A stretch of DNA of 64,000 nucleotides from Enoplolaimus lenunculus (GCA_030248215.1 JASANG010003365.1:1-64000); one strand, 5' to 3'; shown: positions 23,651-35,876, counted from the first letter of the stretch. The notes: generated by a model not told the origin, from the letters alone. Numbers and translations: made by a program.

Positions 23651-23847
23651 GGTTCATGTTACTTTAAGGGGCGTCCAGCTTTCTGGTGGGTCTATAAAAG
23701 AGTGGGTTTAGATTCTTGATTACATTTTTTGCTTACGCTTAGGCTTAGGCTCAGACTTAGGCTTAGAAACACATTTTTGCAACGCTTAGGCTCAGCCTTA
23801 GGAATACTCTAAATCTACTGTTTACACCCCTAAAAGTAACATTGGCC
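23651..23847. mobile_element. hAT-like MITE carrying TTAGGC hexamers (copy 1)
   Basis: 197 bp, tips GGTTCATGTTACTTTAAGGG and CCCCTAAAAGTAACATTGGC, near-perfect 8-bp duplication AAATATGC/AAACATGC (7 of 8). Inside are four exact TTAGGC units plus variants such as CTCAGACTTAGG. Same family as 31983-32190. Confidence 0.82.
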
Positions 23848-24625
23848 AAACATGCAATAAGCCGGCCAGTGTTTGTGCTTTTATATACACATGTGAGACA
23901 TACGTTTAAACCGTGAACATGTATACGTATTTTAATATATTTCATAAAACGATTTATTTTACAAAAGAATTTGCCGTTCTTCAAAACTTGACGCGATGCG
24001 TTCTTTGATTTTTTTGATCATTGTGAATGCAAGTATCAAAGGAATGAGCTGAAATGATTCAAGTATAGAATATGTGGAAATTCTGACAACATGTCGGCAG
24101 CCGCAGAGGGCCATAGATGCTCAGCCCACTGAATGAATTTTGGACCTCCATAGAAAGTTTTCAATCTTGCTTAAAACGCTTCGGATGCCCCTCCTGAACA
24201 TGTTTAGCACCCTACTTAAGAAGGTGAGCACGAGCATGTCTGACAAACAACATTGTTCTCTGTCCAAAGGAATATCTTAGAGGTTCCCGAACAAGTTTGT
24301 TTTTAACAAAATTAAGATTTGAACTGGTAAAGGTAAAGTTTTACGCAAAGGTCAGGTGCTAAACGTTCTCAAAATCTTAGCTGTTTACATGCAAACTTTC
24401 ACGTTTATCCTGTATTCCTACATGCTTGCGGGTGTTAAATTGTGTTTTAGCTTTCGTATGCATACTTTTAAACGACTGTTTGGGAAAATTTTCCTGTCTC
24501 TCTCATGCTCGAATAGTCCAATTTATGCGTCCAACTTATTAAACAATACCAAAAGTGTTGTCTTGATGTGATATCACTAAATGGTTTCCCGAATAGAGTA
24601 CTTATATGCAATGTCAGCAACTAAA

Positions 24626-27600
24626 TTACAAACTATGTGCGATATACCCGCACAATACACATAAACTATTATATACACCGTGCGAGCCCCTCTCGGCCTC
24701 GAATCTCAACTCGTATCCCTTGATGACGGTATATGCCTTCCAGCCGATAGTCAGATATAGTGCCAGTCCTTTCTTGAATTTATATTTGAGGTGAAATAAA
24801 AATATTCATATATACGAGAAAAAGATAAAATGTCATAACGGAACTGGAAACTGGAAAGACACAATTTGCAAATGTAATGTAGCACTGTATAAGAAATGCC
24901 AATACCAGAAACTTACATAAACCATCATGGTAGTGATCAACACGGCCAGTTGAGAATTATCCCAAAACAGCTGTGATAGAGATTTTTCCTATAAATCACA
25001 ATTTAAGTAATTTTGTTTTATATATACCTTGTTTATAGTAAAAACACAGCACAATCCCTGGCAATTACCGTCTAACGGCAAGCTAAACCGCTAGATATGA
25101 TTGTCGTATTTTAGCATAATTTGCTGTTAATTGGCCGTCAGCCAAAGAATGGAACCAGCTATTTCCAAAAGCAGTACATATTTTCGAAAGCAACTTAAAA
25201 ATATAGTATATACTAGTACACGTAGTTGCACACATATGAAACTGATATAACAAACATTATTTGGTGTATACAGTTTGCACTGTACCTGAGCCACAGCATT
25301 GTACGTATACAGATTATAACCAACCAGAATGCCTTTAAGGAATATGAGCAAAATAGCGGCAATCAACCATAAAAGTAGTAATGATCGATCTTCCTGAAAT
25401 TTACTAATGAACATTTATGATTCGTTTTATTAATGGCTGGGTTTCAAAAATCTTACTTATCTTTAAGTATTTACTTTAAGTTATACTTAAGTTATACTTA
25501 AGTAATTACTTAAGTTACTGATTTAAGTTAACTTTTTGAGCAAATACAAACAAATGTCAAATGTGAGAAACGATCAAGTTATACTAGTCATCATGTAGCT
25601 GCTGTTCGTCGCCTTCCGTCAGCGTCCCTTGCCGTGTTGCGTCATACGCAAATTACCGTATAGCGAAAAATGCTAGTCACATACGAAGCCGCCCGATGAT
25701 GAATGGTGACGCATGACTGCGGGCACTGATGGATGGCGACGAACTGAACCGGATGACGTTAAAATTTTATCATGAAAAAATGTAGCGCCATCGAAACAGG
25801 AAGTACAAATTCCTGCGACGTGTGTCTACAAACAAAATTACCTATATTTAAAGTTTAGAACTGGAACCGGTAAATGTTTTAAAACTATTTTTCATTAAAA
25901 CAAGACAGTGCATGATTTTGGCCGCCTTGAAAAACCAAATGTCACGCTCTTTACCAACGGCAAATCCAAGATTTGTCGGGTGCAGATCCGAAGTTACCAC
26001 AGACTTCATTTTTACGGAGTTAGTACCCAGACGAACATTTCTACACTGCAAAAAATGTTGAGTCAAATTGACTCCCTCCGAAATAGGCTCTACGGGACTA
26101 CTCAAACTGTGTCAAAATTCGACTCTACCCGAGTCAAACGTGCAATTTAGCGAGTCAAACTTGATTCTATTGGAGTCGAATTTGGCTCAGTTTGTGTAGT
26201 CCCGTAGAGCCTATTTCGGAGAGAGTCAATTTGACTCACCATTTTTTGCAGTGTACTTTCGAGTTCTCTTCTAGTTTCAAGTTCTCTTATGTTAAGGTCG
26301 TCTAAATTTTTGCGAGCCGTGTGGGTAGACTGGCCTGTGTCCAGACGCAATTTTAAGTAATAAATTTCAAGGCGAAATTCCAGTATTGCTAAGTTCCGAC
26401 GAATGGTCAAAACTACTCCTCGTAGCTCCCGGTTATCGTATAATCTAGCGAGTCCCCATGCGATCTGCAACGGCGTTTTGTGGTTCAAAAAGGCAGCAGT
26501 TCCGTATGCTAAAGTCTTGCATAAAATATTGATCACTTTAGTGTCATTAGTACCAAGTGCAATGAGCGAATTTTAGTAACGAAGCGAGCAGGAAGTTAGA
26601 TTATGTTTTAAACCAGCCCATTCAGCAGATTTTTTCGCAATATCAATCTATAAAAATTTGAAAAACTTTTCAAAGTTATTGGACTGCCGAAGCGAGCGAG
26701 AAGCCAAATGTGATGCAATTGAAATAATTTGCAAAGCCTTACAAATTTTTCATAAAATTTTCCATTATTATGCAAATTTTTTTTACTGCAAAAAATAAGA
26801 GTGGATGTCTCGGCTGCTTCGCCATTGATCAACAACATTTGATTTGTGCTGCATACATTTGAGATTACGGGAGCGCATAAATCTGAAGATTGAAATTGCG
26901 GTCGAACTAAAATTATGCGCTGATTGACGGTGTGTGAGAGTCGCGATATTAAAAGTCTAAAATATGATGATTACTACAAAGTTTTAACCGGACTTTACCT
27001 TAATCGCGCCGAGTAAATAAAATATAGCGAAAACAGCGCAGGCAAACTGTAGCACAAACAGAACGGCAGTCGATGTGAAAATTGCTGCAAACATATATGT
27101 ACAAACAGTCAAACGTAAACACCCTTTAAGGGTATGTTTGTTTTGTTGAAATATTCATTGGAAAATTTTTCAACTTAAAAGTTTGAAAATGACCATGAAA
27201 CAACTGTATAGACATCCTAGCTGTTTAGATAAAGAGTCGACATTTCTTTATTCTTTCACTGCGTAGTGCGTTGTTAAAATTAATGGATGTAAAAAGAACT
27301 TTAAAGAACCCCATGCCGCTAGACGATAATCCAAGGCATATACAATCATTGGCCCAGGGGCCCCCGTCCATTAATTCTAAGCCTAAATCGAAACGTAAAC
27401 ATTAATTTACTTATGCCTACACTTCAAGTTTCCCAGTATCTAAGTTCCCAAAATTCTCTCTGTTTCCACCGTAGACAGGGTCTTATCATTGGCCAAATTT
27501 CTTTTGTGGACATTTCGTTAAAAGTTTTGAATCTTTAAGTCAAAACAAAATCAATAAAACCAAGCGAACTCAGGCTTGAAACTAACCAAAATACACATTG

Positions 27601-27791
27601 AGAACAGGCAGCGTATCGTTATAAGCATCGTACAACCGAAAAAATTGATATGTCACAATAATCAGGTCATACACCTTAAAAAATAGCAACAAACCTAAAT
27701 CGTAAACTAAAAGTGGGATTTTGTACAAAGCCTGGTGATTGTATGTGTAAACAAAATTCAAAAATATTCCAAAGATTAAATTTTGCTGGAA
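24626..27791 (-). CDS. Unrecognised multi-pass membrane protein, five exons, 5' end not found
   Basis: Minus-strand exons 27791-27587, 27084-26999, 25393-25286, 24988-24917 and 24772-24626 join in one frame with GT donors and AG acceptors and end at a stop at 24628-24626. The pieces read IPLLVYDLGLLLFFKVYDLI, then FTSTAVLFVLQFACAVFAIF, then SLLLLWLIAAILLIFLKGIL, then QLFWDNSQLAVLITTMMVY and KGLALYLTIGWKAYTVIKGY: at least four hydrophobic membrane spans. The layout, with a charged turn (KEDR) between spans and a short polar tail after the last, recalls LAPTM/DUF7027-type four-span proteins, but this is a weak guess. The first exon with the start Met is missing and must lie right of 27791. The 1.6-kb intron between exons 2 and 3 holds a coding-like block and a foldback MITE. 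Hydrophobic segments exactly bounded by splice sites are the main support. Confidence 0.6.
25436..25540. repeat. Short CTTAAGT-type repeat array
   Basis: Irregular tandem ACTTAAGTTAT-like units over about 100 bp. It resembles the subterminal arrays of the MITEs described here, but no tips were found. Confidence 0.35.
25850..26515 (-). other. Coding-like block of unknown origin, interrupted by a MITE
   Basis: Minus strand from a possible acceptor (TGCAAG at 26516-26521): an 85-90 residue open stretch with HKTPLQIAWGLARLYDNREL, RGVVLTIRRNLAILEFRLEI and RKNLDDLNIRELETRRELES, then the foldback MITE (26043-26254), then a second stretch with MKSVVTSDLHPTNLGFAVGK and ERDIWFFKAAKIMH. It lies in the intron between exons 2 and 3 of the membrane-protein gene and is not needed for that gene's frame. 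It could be a nested pseudogene, a transposon remnant, or an alternative exon. I recognise no family. Confidence 0.3.
26043..26254. mobile_element. Foldback MITE with GAGTCA palindromes
   Basis: 212 bp whose two halves are inverted copies: tips ACACTGCAAAAAATG, then GAGTCAAATTGACTC, then CCTCCGAAATAGGCTCTACG in both halves. A clean target duplication is not visible. Non-coding. Confidence 0.8.
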
Positions 27792-28229
27792 CTGAAGATC
27801 AATCAACCTGAATCAGGTGTGCCTATATTCTCAAATGCGTTAAGCGTCTAGACTGTGTTAGTGATAGCACCTGTATCTTTCGAAAAAAAATAATACACTT
27901 CAACATTTGGCAAGTATTTTGCATTTTGTATTTGATCGGCCTTTCCTGCATCTCGATTTCAAGCTTCGCAGTTGCTATTACTTTGCTTGTTGAAAACCCT
28001 ATCACTAAATGATTATACGTGCGACACCTGCCATAATTGATAATATGACCGCATGAGGTATGACTGTTTTTATCAATCATTCATGAAGTCGTATCTCAAG
28101 CAAGTTTCTGAAGTTGTTCTTGGATATATAAATTGGGCATTGAGCTGACATATTGCTTCGAGGTCGTGCATGCAAAACTGCAATCTTTGACTAGAACCAA
28201 TCGTTAAAGATTGCTTCAGGGCTCAAAGC

Positions 28230-28396
28230 CAGGATGTAACCGGATATCCGTTTCCGGTAAAAATCGGTGTCCGTTTCCGTAATAGAAATAACGGAAATTA
28301 TGTTATTTTTACGTCCAATATTAATAGTTATAAATCACGTATATATCTCGCAATTTTTCGTTACACAGGCTGCCATTGTTCGAAATGAAATAAAAT
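28230..28396. mobile_element. Fragment of the ACGGAA-family MITE
   Basis: Begins CAGGATGTAACCGGATATCC with TTTCCG repeats and continues through ATAAATCACGTATATATCTC, the reverse complement of the middle of 11092-11391, then breaks off after TTCGAAATGAAATAAA. Confidence 0.65.
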
Positions 28397-29652
28397 GAAA
28401 CCCATCCCCAACTGCTTTGTTTCACTGAGCATAGTTGGATTTGATTTCGGAAATGGAGAACTTCACCTAAATGATTTTGTGTGCGAGCGCAGCGAACGAG
28501 AAAGTTTTTCATCTGTGTAGGGTATTCTACAGTTTGAAGTGGCTTTTTCGGTCTCCGAAAATTTCAAGGAATATATATTCCTCGTATTCCTGTTGTGTAT
28601 GAACCCTGAATAGGGCTTAGCTAAAAACATTGTGAGGGTAATATATTACGGTGGGCACAGTTTATCGCTTACCAGCACCGCAGCCGCTGCAACCCTGGTC
28701 CGGCGTTTGATTGCGTGATAATTGTCGTCGTCTTGTTTTAACGGCACAATCATTGCAAACATATTGTATCGAAATATATTTAATTCGGGCAAACAGTTAT
28801 TACATTATCTCTATACAGAGACCGTCATGAAATATCTTTAATAAAAAATAACTCAATACTAGAATAACAACTAACTTAAAATATCACATTTTAAATAAAT
28901 TTAAACTTAAGTCATGTTTCTGCCCTGTATATCGCCGATGGCCAATGTTCGTTTTCGGGGTATAACATCAGCCGTAATTCTATTCCTAGAGCATTAGCTT
29001 GAGCCTAAATCTCAGAGTAAAGGATATTTTTAAAGTAAGCCTAAGACTAAATCTATTAATGCAAGCAGTCGCACAGAGATATATGACATTAAGCTATTAA
29101 CACAACCCACAATGCTTGTACATATGTCGTAGGTCAATCTGCTATTCATGCCAATTACCAATTCGCCTAGGCAAACCCACAACAAGCCCAACCAAAAGCA
29201 AAAAAACCCTTAGCAAATAATCAAATCTGATTGGTCTATAAGTTCGACAGCAGTTTAGCAAAGGTCCAACCCTTATTACATGAAATAGCAGATTGGCCTT
29301 GGGCAATTAGTAACTGGCCTGAATAGAAAGTTGGCCAGTGGCATACATACTGTTTTTGATTATTTAGCAAAAGCTTATATTCATTTATGGCTGTAAACTG
29401 ATTGGGTTATCGGGACTTGAGCCGTTCAATAAAGTTAATCTCTCTGTGTCGTTTAGTTTCAAAAAACTTTTCGCTCTAGCGGATTTTGCGTCTTAAATTG
29501 CTAGTGTACCAAAATTCCATTAGCCCCTATAATATGTTTACAAGAATTGATACCTATGGCCACAAGCTTAATGTTGTAAGCAGTGATAGAATATTGTACG
29601 CATGGGTGGCTCGGAACAAAAACAAAGAACCGATACGGCCGTTCTTATTATA

Positions 29653-30576
29653 GGTGGGCGCCGGATATCCTGATATCCAGAATGTTCCTGTGAGAAAATT
29701 TTTTTGAAATAATTTGCATTGTTTCACCATTAATGTGGCTGGAGGTGACGAAAAGAAATCCTGTACCTATTACAATTTTTCCCGTCAACATAACTTCTGG
29801 CGAAAAATTGCGTTTCAAACATTTACGAACATGCCACCCGTAGGAAATTTGTGGATCTGTCGCTGAACGCGGAGTACCACAAAAAGTAACGTGGGGTTTG
29901 TATGGTTTAGCGTAAGTAAATATTAATTCGGTTTTTTTCACGGAACGTAAACGACTCATGCATATATAGTTCGATGACAGGGTGGCATTTGATGGCATCG
30001 GAGAAAAATCAAATGATATCAATTTCAGGTGGCTAACCCATGTATTTATTATTCAGTAACAATTTTCTACACCGAATGCCTAGCACTGTTGAAACAGATG
30101 CATAATAAACAACTATTTTTATAATTGTATTTCTAAGTTCGGCAGTACCATATAGTGCCCTTCACAAAAACTTTGTTACGGATGCGGTGGGGCTTGAACG
30201 CACAACGTACGGATTACCGGTCCGCTGCTTTAACCGCTGAGCTACGCAGCCATGCAAACTTTTCGCTGCAATGGCTCTATATACCGTAAGTTTGGTACTA
30301 CTAGATACATATATAAATACGCCGCGAAACATGTTTTACGGTCATAGCAATCAGCTTGTGAGTCAGGGTAATTCTCTTTGAGCAACAAGTTAAAAAAGTG
30401 CTTGAGAAACGAAAATTGAGATTTGGAAACCAAAAGAACGCACAAAATCGAGTTTCGCATAAACGAAATAAAAAATTTAATCTCAGATATCTGGATAAAT
30501 CCGGACATTCGGATAAATATTCGGCAAGAATTGCCCGATATCCTGATATGAAAAAATAATACGATGCCGATCACTA
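29653..30576. mobile_element. Possible larger element with GATATCC subterminal motifs
   Basis: Left side has GCCGGATATCCTGATATCC (29660) and the right side has GATATCTGG, CCGGACATTCGG and GCCCGATATCCTGATATG before a GCCGATCACTA end. These mirrored motifs suggest a single element of about 0.9 kb. No target duplication seen, so the ends are tentative. Confidence 0.35.
30179..30251 (-). tRNA. tRNA-Thr(GGT)-like gene or pseudogene
   Basis: 73 nt on the minus strand fold as a cloverleaf: acceptor stem GGCTGCG/CGCATCC with one mismatch, D region TAGCTCAGCGG (good A box), anticodon stem GCGGA/TCCGT, loop CCGGTAA giving anticodon GGT, T stem GTGCG/CCCAC with one mismatch and loop TTCAAGC (good B box). 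Position 33 is C instead of the near-universal T and the D stem is short, which point to a pseudogene or the head of a tRNA-derived SINE. Confidence 0.5.
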
Positions 30577-31982
30577 ATTTCTTTACCCAAAAATGTTCTG
30601 ATCAGAAAAGAGATGCAATTTACCTCAGTCACTCCCACTTCTCTCTCTTTCTCTATCAGACTTTGATAAACCTTCAAAACACCTGGCATCGGATTAATAC
30701 TCACTCGATTCGTTGAATGCGCCTGTACACGTGTACCAAAATTGCATTTTCTTTCGCATGAAAAGCCAAACCGCAAAGTTTGATCAATTATTATCGAGCG
30801 ATAATCATTTCCGTTTGTCAGAGTTGCTGGTTTAATACCGAGATCAAAGGCGGTGATAGGAAACGTGAGGTAAAGAAATTCATAGATAAAATTGGGCCGA
30901 CAATGTGCTCTCTTCTCACCCGGATTGAGCGAATGATGATTTTTGTCAGCTGTCTACCGAAAATGTGTGACATTTGACTCGTATTAGGACAATTTGACAA
31001 AAAAGATAGACACGTCTCGCGAAGAAATATGCTAATATTTAAAGATTTGACAACACCTTGAAGTTCGAGTAGTTACTGCCATTCAGCAGCAGTATTTTCA
31101 GCGGCATGTATGTAGTAAAATCCTATTAATACGCCCAGACGATTAAATTCATGGCCCCGAAATGGCTGTTGCGTTTAAATTTTACATCAGAATATTCGTT
31201 TGCTTTCAAAATCAATTTCCGCCAAATGTTTGACAGTATTAAAAAATATTTTCGTAATTGCAAAAAAATTAAGTCCTGGGTTTACATGTAAGTAGCTGAA
31301 TCAACCTCATCCCTCTCACTGCTATGGGCAACCTTACGATTTTAACGTGGACGCCTATAACACAAAAGCTATCGTAGGGGCGTGGGGCAGCAGCTTATAC
31401 CAGATACACCCACGTTAAACAAAATATTTTTTACCATCCAATTTACAGCTTCTTCAAATACAGCTTCGTTGTATCACTCACACCGGTGCCTAGGGTTACC
31501 TTTCTCTAGAATACAATAAAGGGACGAATCTGAAACTGGACTCATTATGAATGACCAGTGGGAAATGTTTGGTTTGCAGCGGTCATTAGGCGACCTTTTG
31601 ATATAAAACCTCAGGTATAATTTAAGTATAGGCACACTGTGCCAACAGGAAACACATTCACGTTATTATCTTCGCTGTGTGAGGTCAGGCCGTATTCTGG
31701 TTTAACTTATAGACTAAACACAAATATAAGATTAGAACTTTCACTGAGTTCTAAAAGAACTTCACTAAGCAAGCGTTTTATTGAAAATCGACTTTTACAT
31801 ATAGCTATAGTGTCCGAATTACGTTAAAGAGTTAGAAGCAAACACAATGGTAAACCAAAAAAAACTTAAACTTTCAGTATGCGGTAGGTCATGGGTGGTT
31901 TACCGTACTACTCCTTTTTGAAATGTGTAAAACCGTGTGGTAACTTTAGTAGCAACTGTTTAAAAATTGTGATTAAACACTG

Positions 31983-32190
31983 GGCCCGTGTTACGTTAAG
32001 GGGCGTCCAGGTTTCTGGTTGCGTCTATGAAAGAGTACCTAGGTTTAGATTCTAGATTACATCTTTTTGCTTAGGCTTAGGTTTAGGCTTAGGCTTACGC
32101 TTAGGAACACATTTTTGTAACGCTTCGGTATAGGCTTAGGCTTACAAATACGTTTAATCTACTGTTACTCCCCTTAAAGTAACATTGACC
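31983..32190. mobile_element. hAT-like MITE carrying TTAGGC hexamers (copy 2)
   Basis: 208 bp with exact 8-bp duplication AAACACTG (31975-31982, 32191-32198). Tips GGCCCGTGTTACGTTAAGGG and CCCCTTAAAGTAACATTGAC. Contains four exact TTAGGC units, with GTTTAGGCTTAGGC-type runs, matching 23651-23847 along its length. Confidence 0.88.
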
Positions 32191-35100
32191 AAACACTGAG
32201 ATGACCTGTAAACTGGTTATATTATTTTGCAGGCAGTCACAAAAAAATGCGTCTTGATTAAAAACTCTTAAAATCCCTCAAGGACGGCGCCAGCCTTAAT
32301 TTGAAATTTAAATTAGATTTTAGCTTTTCACACGTTTCAATATTCGCCGGTTGCGCGCTATGTTCGTTTCTGCAGCATAAATATAAGTTCGTTTGCATAC
32401 ATTAATTGTGAAACGAAAAGCGCCGTTGACAACGTGGATTTAGACTGAGGCCATTCACTGTTTTGGCTAATCACATTTTGTTGAATTATGTATTTCGATT
32501 TAGGTTATCAGAAATTTCCAATCCGATCCTGGTGTTTTAATTATTATCTGTTTCCGTTTCGAGTATTTCAATCAGTTTTTGTGTCCAGTATTTTCATCGT
32601 CTCCATCGTGCAAACAAGTGTTCCCCTTTGACCTTTCAATTTTAGCCAATCACCATAAACAACAGTATGGCATGCGAAGGGTACTAGCACAGAAATCGGG
32701 CTAACTTGACAAACTGTGTCAAATTGATTCGAAAATTTACAAGATATACCACAAATTTATACCGTACACCTGGCTAAAAATACAGACTCTCCTCAAATCT
32801 AGGCCCTCATTCTCAAATCACTAGATCACTTATCAACACTTACCAGTCATTTTTCAAACAAGCAACTTGAAGCAGCTAGATCGAACTCGGCTCACATGTA
32901 GGGTTAACCAAATGCAAAAACTGAACCAAATTTTGACCATCTTCATTGGCTGGTTCGAAATTAACAGGTCCGACCGTCAACTAGTAATAGGTGCTACATA
33001 TATTTGAGAATATGACACTAAGCTTAAACTAGACCCAGCTTTAAGCAACGCAGGAAACCCACAGGTTTTCATCTATATATTATATAATGACCGCATGTGA
33101 TCTACTTTACAAATGATTGAAAATTTGTAAACAAACTTTTATGGGCGGCAATACAAGAGATATCGAGGTTGTATGCGCTGATTGGGACAAGCAAAAGCTA
33201 TAATAAATTCTCTTAGGAACGGGCAGCCATCATATCAGTTGTATAATAATATATCATTTTAACCTTAAAATGGCAAAGGGACCTACACAAATGACATACG
33301 ACAACAATTTTAATGAGTTCGCTAAATTGTTTAAGATCGATGTTATATTTCTATTACCACTAGTGGCGTGCCGATAAGTTTAGAATGGTGGGACCGGCAC
33401 TGAAAAAAAACGACTAAAAAATTGGTTCTTAAGATAAAATTGACAAACCGTAAACGATAAGCAAGTGTCTTTACCGGACAGTAACGGCTGCAAATTATGG
33501 GGGCGGCCTGGTGCCCCCCTTTCTGTAGGACCATGGTTATGACTTGTAGGACAGTGAACAAATGAGGTTGAACGAAAACAGCATCTGTCTGTAAGCTTTG
33601 TTTGGAATATAAAGTAAACGGGCTGCGTGCAGTGTAAATTATGACAAGCGTCAGACTTGTACCACTTGTTAAATTATAGCTTACAATACAAAGAATTTTG
33701 GTCGAGATTTTTAGCTGCGGTTGTCGAGGCAAAAATTTGACAAGGAGTGATGTTCGCGGCTTTGAATTGACGTTTCGAAAAGTAGACCATCAGTAGGAAT
33801 AGGTGTGTTTAATAAAAAAGAACATAACATTAAATTCAATAATCATAAATGCTGGAGTATTTAGATTTAGTTAAGTGTAATAAAGTTGGAACGCCCAGTA
33901 TACGTAAATTGGCGTAAAATTCCAGAGCTATTATTTTCATGTATTAAACAAAAGATAACGTAAGCTATTAGCAACAATAAAGCGAACTGCATGCTACACT
34001 GTATTGATTTAAGTTGTTGCTGTCGCAAATATTGCAACCGCGTTGACTAATTATTAATTTTGACATTTTTGCCGTTATTAGTAATTCAGTTTTTCAGCTT
34101 AAAATTTATTTGTAGCTATAAGCATTGTAAGTGCAATATATGACTGCCATACCACATTTCGTTTCATATAATTACCCCTGAATTTTATTACGAATATTCT
34201 TTACAGAAGTCGTTTTGTACTCACCCCAACTATTCTCAAAACCGAATACAGTCGAAAAACAACTTCTAAAACTAATTATTTTGTTATCTTTCGAAAAGTA
34301 ATCTATAACTTTGTTGTCTACTCTAGCGTAGATATACGCGAACTTTTGATAATTTAATTTTCAGCCAAACCAAACTAAAAATAAGCTTTCCGCTAACGCC
34401 AATTTTATGCCGGGTAGTGGCTACTGCAAAAAACAACAACACTGCATGTTTAGGCTTTGAGCTGACTGACAAGCGCAGTGTGCGGAAGTACATAACACGA
34501 AGTGTACAACCAGAAGTCTGCGTTTGGCTGAAGCGAAATCTATGCCTCAAGTTTCGTTTACGACTACAATAATGATTTTTGCGCGAAGTTTCAGAAATTT
34601 CGTTGACTATTTTTTAGTATTTATAGAGAAAAGTTGTGTCGCTCAGCGAGCCTGCTTGCTAAATTGCTAAACGTTGTAGCAGTTTTGGAATTGTTCGTTG
34701 GGAAAATTTTGAAAGAGGGAACTGAAATCAAATTTCGGTCTGCCTCTGGAACTTTTTTCATACCTCCATTTGTGTATTTTCTACAGCTAGTGGTTGCCAA
34801 TAGAATGAATGGTTCATGGCATTTTTCTATACAAGTGCACAAAAATAAATTTTAACAGTTTTATAGTAAGTAAAAAGCAAAATGTTTCATTTAATGTTAA
34901 ATTTAAGTTAGTAAATAGTCAGCGACAGTGCATTTTGCGTTAGATTCACACGCATAATTGAACTTTTGAGAAATAATAGTTTGTGAGCGCAATATACTAA
35001 ATGAGCCGGGGTGTATAGCAAAAGTAATATAACCTTACGTTCCTAACAAGCGCGTAGATAGAGGGGGGCAAGGCGGTCGTGGTACCATCGAACCGTTTCT

Positions 35101-35754
35101 GAAAAAAATTACTTCTATTAATGAGTTTAAAAACCAATTGACTTTGAGTGCAAACTATGAAAACTGAAACATTTGAAATGGTACTCCACTAAAACCAAAA
35201 CGCTGGCTACGCCCATGTTCCGGTAAGCTCTTGTGTTCAACAGCCGACAAAATTGTTAAAATGCAGCGATCCGATATGAATTTTAGCTTAAAATTGTATC
35301 TCTGCTAAAGTTGAAAATATTTCAAACTGAATGAATTTTTTGAGTATATATCTTCAGCCAGATTTTAATATATATTTCGTGATAACTGTGAGAATACCTA
35401 AAAATCGTTAAACCTTTACATTTTCCGTTTCAAAAAAATTATTTCAAATAACATTTGATATCCAGGATTGTTGTGACAATTATTTTACCGCTGCTTTATG
35501 GAATTTATTGCTGAAAAACGCTTTTGAGAAAAATTTATGTCCCATGCTAGAAGATACCAGCTGCACGAGAGCAATCAACCAACGATCTAACGAAGTGCAC
35601 CACATCAGTAGTTGTGGCTGATTTGAGTATATATGTTTGCTTGCACAAAGTACATTATAAACGTGACGCCTGTTAGGATATACATTGTATTGTGGTGAGT
35701 CGTTTTTGTGTATTAACGTATCATGGATAATGCAGATGCAAATTACATTTCCAT
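32191..35754. other. No feature recognised
   Basis: AT-rich sequence. Open frames near 33343-33732 (minus) and 34634-34855 (plus) have no domain, splice context or codon pattern that would make me call them genes. Confidence 0.4.
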
Positions 35755-35876
35755 CAGGGTACAACCGGAGGTGTACCTCCGGCTCCGGCAGAATATCGGC
35801 CTCCGGCTCCGGCTCCGGCAAGTTTCGTTGACCTCCGGCTCCGGCTCCGGAATTTTTCACCTCCGCTTGCACCCTG
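35755..35876. mobile_element. Minimal 122-bp MITE, CTCCGG-hexamer family
   Basis: Tips CAGGGTACAACCGGAGGT and ACCTCCGCTTGCACCCTG (3' side), flanked by ATTTCCAT/ATTTCCAC (7 of 8). Almost the whole element consists of GGCTCC/CTCCGG hexamers. Non-coding. Confidence 0.8.

Larger units (their letters stand above)
18868..24625. other. Intergenic stretch, transposon-rich, no gene recognised
   Basis: Contains the nested MITE pair at 19979-20665, a short Helitron at 21209-21977 and the TTAGGC-bearing MITE at 23651-23847. 19194-19275 is a worn CCGGAG-type MITE tip. 22256-22330 has faint TTAGAC/TTAGGC-like hexamers, probably another old relative of the 23651 element. No exon on either strand convinced me; 24050-24350 has nothing nameable. 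Confidence 0.5.
27792..31982. other. No protein gene recognised; MITE pieces and a tRNA-like fold
   Basis: Includes the ACGGAA-family fragment 28230-28396, a possible GATATCC-type element 29653-30576 and a tRNA-Thr-like sequence 30179-30251, each entered separately. 28990-29075 has faint TTAGNC-like hexamers. The remainder is AT-rich sequence without visible features; it may contain the 5' exon of the minus-strand membrane protein. Confidence 0.4.

Noticed and set aside
23720-23820. TTAGGC run as a chromosome end or telomere scar
   Set aside because: Only a few units, and they lie inside a short element with inverted tips and target duplication, as in the second copy at 31983.
29648-30022. 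124-residue minus-strand frame
   Set aside because: Lies in the possible GATATCC-type element, begins and ends in its hexamer motifs, and shows no domain or splice partner.
33343-33732. 129-residue minus-strand frame
   Set aside because: No known motif, irregular composition, no acceptor or donor that would give a gene model.
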